Assembly (NCBI RefSeq): GCF_910592395.1
Contig: NC_088314.1
Span: 17,645,998-17,709,997, forward strand
Reading direction: 5' to 3'
DNA: 64,000 bases
Origin: Lineus longissimus
Taxonomy: Eukaryota > Nemertea > Pilidiophora > Heteronemertea > Lineidae
The translations under genes and the position numbers were made by a program. The notes beneath the pieces were generated by a model. That model was given only the letters and a program-made list of their open reading frames with translations. It ran no database searches and was not told the origin of the DNA. Below are positions 24,601 to 39,600 of the stretch, in pieces (within the stretch, counting starts at the first letter, position 1; the number at the start of each line of letters is the position of its first letter).

Positions 24601-27600
24601 AACATCTCATTAATTGCAACAACTTATTTGTTTCAGTGGCCGCAGACGGTACAGACACTGGAGGCGGTGGTGCTGTTGGTAAGTCTATTTACATGTACCA
24701 ATGCAATCAAAACTTTATACGGCCAGCTATAGATTTAAAGGAGACAGTCAAAGATTCATTTTTGACCACGTAAAAGGATCATTTGGAGAATGAAGAAAAA
24801 ATCCTTTTTTTTTATTTCGATGAAACAAAATCTGGCTGGTTGGAAAGTTGGGGCAGGAATTCGCCAACAGGAACAGGAACGGTAGACTGAAGCGCAAAGG
24901 AAATGCCGACAAAATGTTATTTCTCTCCAATTTCAGGTCCAAGATTCCGACTACGTTTCACAATTAGTAATGTACAGTACACACCGTCATTAGCAAATAT
25001 ATATGGAGATACTTTCAAAGGTTTATCAACAGAGATAGAACAGAGTGTAAGTACAATGTAGTTGGTGCTATTCCGAATGAATTAAATATCCTGTTTATAC
25101 GGTGGTTATTTGAGACCAAGGTCTTTCTATAGCTACCAAGGCCCGGAACACTGAATTTGAGCCGTATGCAGAGTGGCTCAATAAAAATGTTTCACTTACA
25201 AAATGGTTAATATCTTTTATTAGTTTGGCATTTATCGTCAAACATACATATGTACTTGAAGAGCAAGCTCTCTCGATTAATTTGACACCAGCAGAATCAT
25301 AGTTCTTCCATGGTTGCACAGGAAAGATTTTATTGACTCATGTGAAAACCCACTTGCACCAGCTTCTCAGTGGTTAAACAGGACAAAGAGGAAGCATTCT
25401 CAACATTTAACTTTATTCACAGTCGAACACAAATAGGAAAATTACAAAATGACTCTGTTAAAGGTCAATCTTCAACTGTGAATAAAATTTAAAATGTTAA
25501 GATTGCTTCCTCTCTGTCCTTTCCCCTGTTCGCGCAAGTCAGATTTCACACGAGTCAATAAAATCTGTCCTGCGCAGTCGACCATGGAAGGGTTTTGAAT
25601 ATGTAGGTGTCAAAATAAGTGAGAGAGCTTGCTCTTCAAGTACATATGTAAATTTGAGGTAAATGCCAAAATTATAAGAGATTTTAACCATTTTGTAAGT
25701 GCAACATTTTTATTGAGCCACTCTGTAGTAAAATACCCCAGGCTCCGAATGAGGGACGAGTACTACGAAAACAGGCATAGCCTTTCCTCATAATTTTTAA
25801 CAGATTTATCATTGGCTTTTATGCAACTTGTGTACTAAATTAGTACTGGAAGCCCTGTTGATGAAATATGAATGATTATGAAAATGCATTAATTCATAGT
25901 TTGTGGTTGTTGCATAGACTTTTATTGTTACTCATTTGTTTCTCTAATTTACAGATCGACCAACTATTTATAAAAACTAATATATCAACATATTATGACT
26001 ATAGTAGAGTGATCGTTTTTAGGTAGGTCACAATGCCATTTTGTTTCTTTCAAGTCAGCCGCTGATCAAAAATTACATGTGTGCAACTATCAAATCGCCA
26101 AAAGAGATAGTATTTTGGCCAGATCGAATTATCGTGCTTGCTTTCTCCCGAGATCTGTAGAGCCGGTGTGACAGCGGATATAGTCCCCCTGAAGTCATAG
26201 TCCGGTAGCATTGTATTTAACCAATTAAGCAGCATGATCTATTGTACCGCTAACCCTAACCAAAACATTTAGCAATGCGGGCTATTGTTACACGGACTAT
26301 CAGCCCTAGGACTACTATCCCCGCCACACCGGGTTCGAAGTTCCCACTGTTCTGAGCAGCGGGTGCGTATCGAGAGAACATGGAAGACCTCTAAACACAA
26401 CACGTGCTGAACCTCGATATTAAAGGGAGACATCGGAAGAGGCAGGGAACCTCATTAATATTCGTCACGTTTCCGATAGGTGTCTCAGCTGTCTCGCAAA
26501 ACAAAGGCCTATTCACGTTTGTGCGAGGCCTCATTTTATCACCAACACAAACCAGGTCAATTTCAAATTTCTGAAGACCACCACACTTTCTTTCCAGAAA
26601 TGACTTGGGCAACGCCCGTCCGGTCGTTGAGTTATATCTCAAAGCAGAGCATAATAACACCCAGCTTGTAAATAGCGACCATTTAGAAAATGTAATCAAA
26701 GCGGCTGCAACTCTTGGTCAGCTTGGGCGGTTTGTGATAGATGAGGCATCTGTCACTGCAATTGGTAAGTAAATTACACCTTCTTACATTTGAGATGTTG
26801 TTTTGCAGGACTGACGTGGGTAATGCCCGGCCGGTCCTAGAGATTTATCTCAAGGCAGAGCACAATAACACGCAGCTAGTCACAAGTGACCATGTAGCGG
26901 ATTTTGTTAGGTCGGGGGCAAAGCTGAATGCATTAGGCAGATTTGTCGTTGATGAGTCTTCTGTTACTGCAATAGGTAAGTACAGTAAGATGGTACAATT
27001 ATAGCTCAGGTGCAATTCTAACCCCAAATATGCCGTAGAAAACAACTGGCAGCACACAGTAACCCACACAATGGCTGCAGTTGTTTCGGGTCTAAATACG
27101 TTCAAAATTCCCACTTATATAACTGGACATGTATGCCATGAGCAAAGTTTCAAATCCTCTTTCTGGTTCTTCTTCAACAGACCTTGGTCCATTCGCGAAG
27201 CCAACGACGCCAGCTCCAAATACTCTGGAGTACGATGGGTCACTCGAGGTTTCCAACATAGACTATACTGAAGAGCTTGCCGATACGGGTACTGCAAAGT
27301 TTAAACAAGTTGCTGAAACTATAGAAACTGAGGTATGTTTTGGCTGACAATGTCTAGAAAGTAAAAGAAGTGATCCAGCATCAATTTGATGAAAGGCATT
27401 CATTTAGGGCTAACTACCCGAGAGCAAGGTAGGCCTACGGAATGTTTGATTCGACCGAGTAAAGTTACCAACACTTACAAGAAAAAGGATGCCCTCCCCG
27501 AACTGTTAAAAATTATTTTCAACAATACGGTAAACAGTAGCAGGGTTATAAAAACTCAAATTGTTATATACAGCGTTATATAATTTGTTAACCTAAAGCG

Positions 27601-30600
27601 CTCGACACGGCTTCCCCAGCCCGATTCAGAACCTTTCTATAGACACCTAGGTGCATACTGCGCCAAAATTGGATATTTCCGGTCATGTCGACTATCAATT
27701 TTGGAAGGGAGATATACAATTTTGGGACGCATTATCGTTTAACACCCCCCCCCCCCCCCCCTCCTGCCGGTTATAGCTTAGTGTCTAGAAAATTATTCTC
27801 ACTTGATTCCGTTTCTTTTTTAGTTGGACGTTGTTCTTGGTAAGAAATATGGTAACGCCTACCGATCGAGCACCGTCACGGGGTTCGCTGCCTTATCCAC
27901 AACAAGAAGAAAGAGGGATACAAATAGGTAAGTCTGGTAAATTGTCTCGTGAATTGATTGTGTTTGTTTGGGATATATATAAGCTAGAATTCTCTATCCT
28001 TCTCACTCGTAAGCCATGTCGGGAGAATTGTTTTGTACTTTGTAATCAAAATTTTAGTATACGTACTGAAATGGCCTGGTGGTCTATTTAGGTTCTCAAG
28101 AATGCTGGCCTTCAGATTCCCAGTCGAAGCAGAACCGGGTTATTATGATCAGATACAAACCCTACTCCATCCTATGATCTCAATTTATATCCAATTCTAT
28201 TTAACGAAGGCCTTTGGTAAAGAAGCGCTCTGATCAATTTATTTCTACATGTATGCCCTTGAAGAGGTATCCTTTTTATACGTACCTTTTTTTACAAATA
28301 TTTTCATACAAAATTCAACGGAGGTTTATATTCTGTCCTTAAATGTAATAATAAATGGTCAAGGCGAGCGCTCTAATTGTACTTCCCCATTTTAGTGATG
28401 GTCTCAAGGCGTTTTTCACCATCGTGTTGAATGCAGTTGATGAGGTTGTGAACAAGCCGGTGGCGGATATGCTCGATTCCATCAAGGACGCCATAGTAAA
28501 AGCTGTGGAAGCCAATGAATTCACTGAAGTCGACATTGTGTCTGGAACTGTCAAAGTAAAAGGTAGGTCATGCTTGGGTTTTTTCGGTGGCAATGATGAG
28601 GATGATGATGAAGATAGTAATGATGATAATAGTGAAAATGGTGGTGATATAGATAGTGATAGTGATATAGATGATGATTATAGTGATACATGGGGATGAT
28701 GATTATGCTGGTGGTGGTAATGAAACTCGCCGAATTTTGGTCCATAAGACTTTTTTTATTCTGAGGTCACAGAGGTCAAACTCTAAAATGCCACCAAAAG
28801 CGGCACGTTGCATCATCAGTTGTCCCAGAACTTTAAAATTTGATGTGTTAATATATATTTGGTAATAAATCTGTTATTCGTTATTTATAACAGTTGCGGG
28901 TGTCACCGAGGCAATGACACCACAACCAACTACCGAGGCAGCGAAGATAACAACGACGACTGAGGCAACCACTCCACGGCAAGAGGTAACCACCAAGTCT
29001 AGCACTGAGGCAGCTACGACAACCGAGGCAACCACAACGCCAACACCCACTGTTGGGGTCAACGAAACATTCCCAGTAGAAGAAAATGGTGAGCTCACAA
29101 TATCATGTACCTTGTTCATGACAGTGTAGGTGAAGGGCGTGATCCACGAACATTTGAAGAGGATTACTATGAATTACTATGAATTGATATGCTGCTACTG
29201 AAAGTTGTCTAATTTGTTATTTCTTCGCCAATATTGATGCAACTCCGAAGTTGTAAGTTATCAAGACGATTTCAAGCCGTTTCTGGTCCTGTATGACATA
29301 ACAGTGCCCACCCTTTTTCGCCATAGAACAAAATATCTCCTTGCTTTTTTTTCAGTGACTGCATTGATCGTATCGATGGCCCTGCTGCAGGAATTCGATG
29401 AGGGTCTCCTTAATTCATCGTCTGATGCGTATAAGCTGCTAGAAGCAGAGCATCTTCAAATGGTAAGTAGGCCGTCATCTACTGAGCTCAAAGCTGATTT
29501 TGTTGATATGGCGATGGAACGATTTGGCCTGTAGGTTATCGCTCTGATATATGATGGACTCGATTTCCTTCTATGTCATTTTGTTCTTTCCAAGGTTATA
29601 ATTGTTAACATCACCCTGGAACCCCCAGTATGACGAAGAGCTTTAAGCAAGAAATATTTTGAAAAGTGCAGACCTTGGCTAAGGCTTAGTGATACTCATT
29701 TGAAGTTAAAGATGTAAGGAGCTGGTGATATCTCATCAATACTTACAACATGTACACGAATCCTGCAAGATTCAAAAGGGCAAAAAGGGGAGGGGAGCTG
29801 GCCTCAGCCCTGTTTTATGTTGACACACTCGAGATGAATAGAAGGGATATATTTTAATAAAGCGTTCCCTAATTTCAACTTGCATATAAATCAATGAAAT
29901 GTTTTTTTACTTCAGCTGACACGTGTATACAACGAATCAGAATTCGCCGACGATTTTGAAGAGATTCAAATTCTCGGATATGAGTAAGTTACTATTATGG
30001 GTGTCATATTTTGCACAAACAAAAGTCTCTGTACAAACAAAGAAGCAATGTTACTACTGATATAAAGCTATCATAACATATCACGCCCCCATCGTAAAGA
30101 AGAAGTATGTTCATCATTAATTTGCCAACTGCAATGACAAATTATATGTGACAGGGACTGAATTTCATGCACTCGTCATCAAACCTGATTTCGTTCATTA
30201 TTCAATTTCGTTTACTCTCGTTGTCAAATAAACAACTCCACAGCAGGTATGCAGGCTTCAACATAGATATAAAGTACGGGTCACTGTGGTAAAAAATATA
30301 CAAGTAAACTTACCTGACCTTTAAATGTGTCCACGTTTCAGTGCTGGGAGCATCATAGTCCGGTTCAGGCTGTTGCTTAGGAGGGTCGTTACTAGGGGCG
30401 CCCTCGCACAACTTTACGAAAAGATTGGACAAGCGCTTGTTACCTTCCTCAATAAATACCCAGCGATCGCTTCCAAGTTTAACATAGATGTCTCGTCGAT
30501 AACAGTAAAAGGTACGTACATTCTTACCAAACAATACATGTGAAATATTGATGGGCCTTGAACAACTAATTATCATGGACAGAGCCAGGCCTATGTGATT

Positions 30601-33600
30601 TTGTCAATCTGGCTATTTTCACGTATTAACATTTAAAGAGTCTCTCCTGACACAACTGTGGCATCATTTTGAGTTCAAATCTACATTTTCATTCCCGTAG
30701 AAAATTTCCTAAACCTCCCTATAACATTCTTCTTCCTCGCCTTTCAGAAAGTAAGCCGTGTTCGTATACGGTTTACACGAGCGGCAAGTGCACTGGAAAC
30801 GCCCTTAGATCATACCGCCCAAGATCACATAAGTATTGCCAAAACCAATGTGATGCTTTAACACAATGTAAGGGATACTACTACCTAAGCTCAAACAGAC
30901 GCTGTATCCTGACGAGTAAACTCTGTAACGATGCAACTGGAATAGGGATCATGGTGCGGAAAGGTCAGTATAATTTGTTTGCTTTAGAATACTTTTACAT
31001 GTATACACTTCTACCTGAAAGAGACAACTTGTGCAGCATGTTGGTTTTCTTTCAAAAATGGCTTGTTTAAGGACCGTGACTGTACGTGCAAATTTTAATA
31101 GCGGCAGTGTGTCTTTTTACTGCGCTACGGTAATGTCTATTTCCAAAAGGACCTATGTAGACTACGTATATACATATACACGGACAATCCATACTTTTTA
31201 TAAGACATATACTAAGAGCCAGGGGCCAAATTAGACCAGGGTTATATTCGTCTTAGCGATAGTTATATTCCTAAATGACACACGGACATGAATTTTTTAA
31301 TGTGCTGTGTAATAAGAGCGACCACTACTGCTAACTTGGTGTAACTTTTGACCTATCTCTTGTCATCGAGCATTATCAATGTTGCAACTATAACGATGGG
31401 AACCCAAACACTGCCAAATAATTGTATTTTCGAAAGTATTCGTATCTAAACATGTCTATCTGTTACTCATAAAAAATCAGACAAAATATCACATGCACAA
31501 CCAAACACTTCAAGACAAATGGTACATGAGTAAAGTTTAGGCCTAAAAAGCGTCGGTTAATTGTCTCGGCAGATAAAAAAAGATTTCAAATCCTCTTACC
31601 AACAGAATGCGAAGAGGTAAAAACCACAACTCCAGAACCAATGACAACACCAGAGGCAACCACAACTCGGGAGCCAACAACCACACCAGCAGCAACCACA
31701 ACCCTGGAGCCAACAACAACACCAGAAGCAACCACAACCCTTGAGCCAACAACCACACCAGAAGCAACCACAACTCTGAAGCCAACAACCACACCAGAAG
31801 CAACCACAACCCTGGAGCCAACAACCACACCAGAAGCAACCACAACCCTGGAGCCAACAATCACACCAGAAGCAACCACAACCCTGGAGCCAACAACCAC
31901 ACCAGAAGCAACCACAACCCTGGAGCCAACAACAACACCAGAAGCAACCACAACCCTGGAGCCAACATCCACACCAGAAGCAACCACAACTCTGGAGCCA
32001 ACAACCACACCAGAAGCAACCACAACCGTGGAGCCAACAACCACACCAGAAGCAACCACAACCCTGGAGCCAACAACCACATCAGAAGCAACCACAACCC
32101 TGGAGCCAACAACCACGCCAGATGCAACCACAACCCTGGAGCCAACAACCACACCAGCAGCAACCACAAACCTGGAGCCAACAACCACACCAGAAGCAAC
32201 CACAACTCTGGAGCCAACAACCACACCAGAAGCAACCACAACCCTGGAGCCAACAACCACACCAGCAGCAACCACAACCCTGGAGCCAACAACCACACCA
32301 GAAGCAACCACAACCCTGGAGCCAACAACCACACTAGAAGCAACCACAACCCTGGAGCCAACAACCACACCAGAAGCAACCACGACCTTGGAGCCAACAA
32401 CCACACCAGAAGCAACCACAACCCTGGAGCCAACAACCACACCAGAAGCAACCACAACCCTGGAGCCAACAACCACACCAGAAGCAACCACAACCCTGGA
32501 GCCAACAACCACACCAGAAGCAACCACAACCCTGGAGCCAACAACCACACCAGAAGCAACCACGACCCTGGAGCCAACAACCACACCAGAGGCAACCACA
32601 ACCCTGGAGCCAACAACCACACCAGAGGCAACCACAACCCTGGAGCCAACAACCACACCAGAAGCAACCACAACCCTGGAGCCAACAACCACATCAGAAG
32701 CAACCACAACCCTGGAGCCAACAACCACGCCAGATGCAACCACAACCCTGGAGCCAACAACCACACCAGCAGCAACCACAACCCTGGAGCCAACAACCAC
32801 ACCAGAAGCAACCACAACTCTGGAGCCAACAACCACACCAGAAGCAACCACAACCCTGGAGCCAACAACCACACCAGCAGCAACCACAACCCTGGAGCCA
32901 ACAACCACACCAGAAGCAACCACAACCCTGGAGCCAACAACCACACCAGAAGCAACCACAACCCTTGAGCCAACAACCACACCAGAGGCAACCACAACCC
33001 TGGAGCCAACAACCACGCCAGAGGCAACCACAACCCTGGAGCCAACAACCACACCAGAAGCAACCACAACCCTGGAGCCAACAACAACACCAGAAGCAAC
33101 CACAACCCTGGAGCCAACAACCACACCAGAAGCAACCACAACCCTGGAGCCAACAACCACACCAGAAGCAACCACAACCTTGGAGCCAACGACCACACCA
33201 GAAGCAACCACAACTCTGGAACCAACAACCACGCCAGAGGCAACCACAACTCTGGAACTAACAACCACGCCAGAGGCAACCACAACTCTGCAGCCAACAA
33301 CCACATCAGAGGACACCACATCTCTGGAACTAACAACCACACCAGAAGCAACCACAACACTGGAACCAACAACCACGCCAGAAGCAACCACAACTCTGGA
33401 ACCAACAACCACGCCAGAAGCAACCACAACTCTGCAGCCAACAACCACACCAGAGCCAACCACAACTCTGGAACCAACAACCACGCCAAAGGCAACCACA
33501 ACTCCGAAGCCAACAACCACGCCAGATGCAACCACAACTTTGGAGCCAACAACCACACCAGAAGCAACCACAACTCTGGAACCAACAACCACGCCAGAGC

Positions 33601-36600
33601 TAACCACAACTTTGGAGCCAACAACCACACCAGAGCCAACCACAACTCTGGAACCAACAACCACGCCAGAGCCAACCACAACTCTGGAGCCAACAACCAC
33701 GCCAGATGCAACCACAACTCTGGAGCCAACAACCACGCCAGAGGCAACCACAACTCTGGAGTTAACAACCACGCCAGAAGCAACCACAACTCTAGAGCCA
33801 ACAACCACGCCAGAGGCAACCACAACTCTGGAACCAACAACCACGCCAGAAGCAACCACAATCCTGGAGCCAACAACCACACCAGAAGCAACCACAACTC
33901 TGGAACCAACAAACACAGCAGAAGCAACCACAACTCTGGAACCAACAACCACGCCAGCAGCAACCACAACTCTGGAACTAACAACCACGCCAGAAGCAAC
34001 CACAATTCTGGAGCAAACAACCACACCAGAAGCAACCACAACTCTGGAACCAACAACCACACCAGAAGCAACCACAACTCTGGAACCAACAACCACACCA
34101 GAGGCAACCACAACTCTGGAACCAACAACCACGCCAGAAGCAACCACAACTCTGGCACCAGCGACCACGTCTGAGCCAACCACAACTCTGGAGCAAACAA
34201 CCACGCCAGAGGCAACCACAACTCTGGAACCAACAACCATGCCAGAAGCAACCACAACTCTGGAACCAACAACCACGCCAGAGGCAACCACAACTCCGGA
34301 GCCAACAACCACACCAGAAGCAACCACAACTCTGGAGCCAACAACCACACCAGAAGCAACCACAACTCTGGAGCCAACAACCACGCAGGAAGCAACCACA
34401 ACTCTCGAATTAAAAACAACGCCAGAGGCAACCACAACACAGGAGCCAACAACCACCCGAGAACCAACAACTCTTGAGCCAACAACCACACCAGAGGCAA
34501 CCACAACTCTTGAGCCAACAACAATACCAGAGGCAACCACAACACTGGAGCCAACAACCACCCGAGAACCAACAACTCTGGAGCCAACAACCACACCGGA
34601 GGCAACCACAACTCTTGAGCCAACAACAATGCCAGAGGCAACCACAACTCTTGAGCCAACTACAACGCCAGAGGCAACCACAACGCTTGAGCCAACTACA
34701 ACGCCAGAATCAACCACAACTCTTGAACCAACAACTTCACCTGAGCCAACGACAACTCTGGAACCAACAACAACTGTGCCGCTTAGTAAGAATCAAATTT
34801 CGAACATATAATTTCTGACAAATATTGAAATGTAGAATGTGTTTTAAAGTTTTGTAAGCGCTTTTACATTTTCGTTTAGGTGTTATATAGTGGTTATTTC
34901 AGATTTTAAATCTAAACCGCAAATTAAATTTGAGTTCCAACCTCTTACAGACCCGCCGAACTCCCCTACGATATCTGGCTGGCCCGCTGGTTCATCTCTA
35001 AACGTCGGAGACACACTCAATCTGACTTGTATAGCTGCAACTGAAGGAGGAGTACCTGTTTCATTTGAATGGTATCGGGGTTCAAGACGATTAGGATCTT
35101 CGGGGTCGATGGGTGAAAACTATGAGATTGAAGTGACACTCTCAGATGCTGGAACTTATAAATGTGTGGCCATAAATGAAGACGGGAGTGCCGAATCAGC
35201 ACCTGAGACGCTCAGTGTTAAAGGTAAGTTTTATTCAAGCTGATCATGCCATGTATCTTTAAACGAAAGGAATACATGCCTTCGTTTCTTTGAAAAAAAT
35301 TGTTTACCTGTTTGGAAAGAACTTAGTCAGGGTAGTGAAATTGTAACACATCGGACACCTGAAAGCTTCTTTCGTACCCGAGGAGCTACATGTAGTCAAT
35401 TTCGGTCTCTGGTCAGAGCAATCATAAAGAAGACGCAATGAAATCGATGCTAGCAGGCAGATATTACTCGGCTTTGTATCAAGAGGTATTACCTGTTAAG
35501 TAACTATCAAACATGATTAACTAATCTTATTTCGGCTCCTGAATTATTTTGGCAATTTGGACCACTTGACCATTGAAAATGAGAAACGTTTCTTTCAAAA
35601 ATCCGTTTACTTTCAGAACCTCCGTCTAACCCTACAATATCTGGATGGCCTGCCAGCTCAGCCATCAACGTCGGAGAGACACTCAGCTTGATATGTAGGG
35701 CTGCAACCGAGGGAGGAACGCCGACCTCTTTTGAATGGTATTTTGGGGAAACGTTAGTAAATTCAACGGACGCTCGGGGCGAAAAGTATGAGAGGGAAGT
35801 GACTTTGTCTGATGCTGGACTTTACAAATGTTTGGCCCGAAATGCTGACGGGTATGCTGAATCTGCTGTTTTTAATCTTACAGTTAAAGGTAGGGAGTGT
35901 TTACGCCTGCATAAAGGTGTCTTTTTAAAATCAAGTTTTAAGTTTAAGTTCAGTTAAGTTCAAATTAAAATTTTTAGTCCGATATGAACTACAGTAGATG
36001 TTGTCATCCAACTGCTAACTTTAAACCACAACACGATTTAAGGCCTGTTCTATTGTAAGGGAAAACACACTCTCTCACTACACTGGTCTATCCAGAAACA
36101 TTTCAGTAGAACTCGGATGAGCTGCCAATTCGGCGCTACAGTCTCCGCATTTCTGACTGGTACCGATTTATATGCTGGGGTGAAGTAATTAGGCAGGTTA
36201 GTTAAAGAAATCTGCCTGAAGTCTCAGGCCGACTGTGAGGTTCGCACCGGGGACTCTTGACCACTAGCCGAGAGCCCAAGCGACGCCAAGGCAAGGAAGA
36301 ATCTCTCAACGGCGAGTTGTCGCCAATATGCTATGCCGGAAAAGAGGTATCCGTCGACACAAATCTTGGAGTTACAAAAACATATACATGTATTTCCAGA
36401 TCCACCACATATGCCTTCCATAGTCGGTTGGCCAACTGGTTCAGTACTCATTGTCGGAGAGACTCTGAATTTGACCTGCACTGCTGCGATTGAAGGAGGA
36501 ACACCAACCACCTTTGAATGGTATCTGGGGTCGACGAAGCTGAATTCTTCAGGGGAAATGGGGGAAATATATGAGAAGAGCGTGGAGTTATCGGACGAAG

Positions 36601-39600
36601 GAGCTTACTCATGCATAGCCAAGAATGAGGATGGGGAATCTGAATCAAATTCGCTGTATCTTGCAGTGCAAGTTTTAGTGCGTGGTAAGTTGACAGATTG
36701 CACCCTGTCTTGACCAACACTTTCCGGATTTACACCAATCATACCTATTGTCTTGTTTCGAAAATGGTTAACCATGATGTATTCTTGTTTAGGAATTCAA
36801 TACAGGAAATGGAATGCACGACAAAACTGGCACTCCAATGCAATGTGATGAATCAATTCTTTTGAAATAATGCAGCTGTGAATCTGGGATCTCCCCATGA
36901 TAACAGTATTTCGTATTATTTCCCTGAGATCCAATCATTATAGATAACACTGCCTCATTATTTTACAGTTCCACCCGCTGTACCTACAATTTCTGGTTGG
37001 CCTGCTAGCTCTTCACTCAGCGTTGGAGATACCCTAAGCTTAACTTGTAGAGCTGCAACCGAAGGAGGAACGCCTAGTTCATTTGAATGGTATGTGGACT
37101 CAACGAAATTGAACTCAACCAGGGCAAGGAGTGAAAACTACGAGACAGTAGTGACGCTTTCAGATGGAGGAGCTTATAAATGTTTTGCCATCAATGATGA
37201 TGGTCAGGCCGCATCAGCAACACTTAATCTTACAATCAATGGTAAGTTGTCTTAAATGAATTATCATGGTCATTTTTGATATGTTTGATTGAGGCTAATG
37301 ACGTGTTTTCGTCAAAATCAACTGTAACTTTACTTTTTTAACTTTGTTTTTGTACTCTGCAACTGGACTCCTCAAAGCGCTTTAGATTCATTTCCCAGTC
37401 AAAGCCAGAAACATTTCTGTTCAAACCTTAGAACTCTTATCTACTTGGTGCCGAGTACCGAGTGGCAGTCGAACCCGCGACCTTCTGATCACTCAGTCGG
37501 ACACTGCACTTCCCAACTACAACGAGGGTATTACTCTTTATGTGATATTTTCCTAGACCTCTGGTTGTGACTTTTCCTCACAAAAACGATGCGGGATGAA
37601 TTTGAATTCTTATCACCACAGAATATCTCTCGTGCAAGTCATCAGTTGGCCGAATAAGGATGATTTGCTTATTTGTGTTTCACCACCACAAATGTCCTGT
37701 CCGGCTCATCTAGGTCTTTTATATTGAAGGCACGGGAATAAGGGGAATCACTTTTACAAACTTCAAAAGACACTCATATTGAATGTTTTCATGGCGGGAA
37801 AAGAACAAGTTAATATTTTATTTTGCTCAAACTTAATTGCTTAAGACACAAAACAGTAAATCGTAGACCTACGCAATGACGATGCTATGATCAGAATCTT
37901 TCAATGAAAAATAATTCTCTACGATCAAGGAAACAGTTCCGGAACAGACCAGTGCCTAAGGTAATTTTTTTTTAATTTTCTCATTAATTTTCAGATCCAC
38001 CTTATTCCCCTACCATCTCTGGTTGGCCCAGCGAATCTGTACTCGTTGTCGGTGAGACTCTTAACTTGACCTGCGCTGCCGCGACTGAAGGAGGCGCACC
38101 GACATCATTTGAGTGGTATCTCGGCACGACAAGGTTGGTTTCCACCGGGACAACAGGCGAGAGATATGAGAAGGAAATTGAACTGTCAGATGTTGGCGCT
38201 TACAAATGTCTAGCCAAAAATGATGATGGCGAGGCAGAGTCAGACACCTTGACTCTATCAGTTGAAGGTAGGTTTTTTTATTTAAATCCGAATCACAACA
38301 AGCACAGCCATGGGAAAGGAGTCCCCCCCCCCCCCCCTCCGCCGCCGCAAAGGCCATCCACTACTTCTTTGAAATATTGCTTTTTGCAGCCACCAAAGAC
38401 CTCCACTCTTTTTTTCTCCGATGCCCGGAAATACATCATGAGCCCCTCATATTTTTTCTTGGGGGGGGGGACGCACAGGCCACGCTACATGTAATTCAAT
38501 TTACATTTTTTGTATTTGCCACATTTTAGGCTCAGCCTTCAATCTAGTTTTATCGTCACAAGAGGAAGTGCGAGTTCTTATGTTAGCGCTTTATTCTGAA
38601 CAAATTTGATCCACCACCTCCGACCAGGTCGCGAAAAATGAACCTGAGCCACACAGGGTTTGCTGGGCCCAACTGCCCTCGATGGGTGTATTGCAGAATT
38701 GGATCTGTTTTTACCCAAAGAATTCATGTTTTGATGCGAATAATATGAATTACTCGACCGAGTTCTTGGTTCGAAGCTAGGGAAAACAGCCCACACCTAC
38801 ATAGTGATACTCTAGTCTTAAACTATTACTTTCTAAATCCACATGTACCTTTACTTTTAACAGTTCCACCATCGATGCCTACAATCTCCGGTTGGCCGGC
38901 TGGTTCAGCCATCAATGTTGGGGAGACTCTAAGTCTGATCTGTAGAGCTTCAACCGACGGGTCAACGCCATCCAAATTCGAATGGTATCGCGGAGAAACA
39001 AAACTGAACTCATCAAATGCCAGGGATGAATACTACCAGACAGTTGTGACGGTATCCGATGAAGGAGATTATAAATGCTTTGCCATAAATGATTATGGAC
39101 AGGCTGAATCTGCGCTCAGGCTGAGTCTTACAGTAAAAGGTAAAATTGAAGCATTTATTGGCATCTTCTGTTGCCCATATACAATACTCTCAGTCAAACC
39201 AAAAGAGTGGACCGGTGTAACATCTGTGGTTGTTTCCCATGTGTCAGTGTTTCCAAACAATAGGCAGCTAGAGAGACCACGACTTTTCAATAGGGGGGAT
39301 ACACAGAAAAACTTGTCAATCTATTTTTGAGCGTTCCCAAACAATGAGGGGAAACACTCAAAAACAGAAACACTCAAAAACATTACACCGGCCTCGTTCC
39401 TCCTTGGAAATGGACAGCCCCTCAACTCTGTTATAAAGCCAATTGTGGTTGTTACCAAATTGTTGACGGTTCGGCCTGAGAGCTTGGCTTTTGTCAGTGA
39501 AACCAACATTTACAGCACACTTTCATATGGGTTCTCTCTTTAGTTCCATGTCGGTAGATGCGTTATCGCTCAACATCACATTCAACTTTCGATGGCAGAG

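Larger units (their letters stand above)
24193..31605 (+). other. Introns between exons 3 and 16
   Basis: Introns range from 44 bp (between the alternative exons 7a and 7b) to about 908 bp. Apart from the foldback at 25169-25725, the GAT tract and a 17-base C run at 27745-27761, nothing is seen in them. An imperfect inverted repeat at about 26155-26335 (AGCCGGTGTGACAGCGG ... CCCCGCCACACCGGG) lies before exon 7a. Confidence 0.6.

Noticed and set aside
26225-26350. Possible tRNA (GGGTTCGAAGTTCCC)
   Set aside because: No A box or acceptor stem; it sits in an imperfect inverted repeat.
28551-28745. His/Tyr-rich minus ORF
   Set aside because: It is the antisense of a GAT microsatellite in an intron.
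31586-34717. A 1,043-residue minus-strand ORF (Val/Gly/Ser-rich) and a 932-residue Leu/Trp/Pro-rich one
   Set aside because: They are antisense readings of the 36-bp repeat, which happens to lack stops in several frames. The plus frame alone has splice sites in phase with its neighbours.
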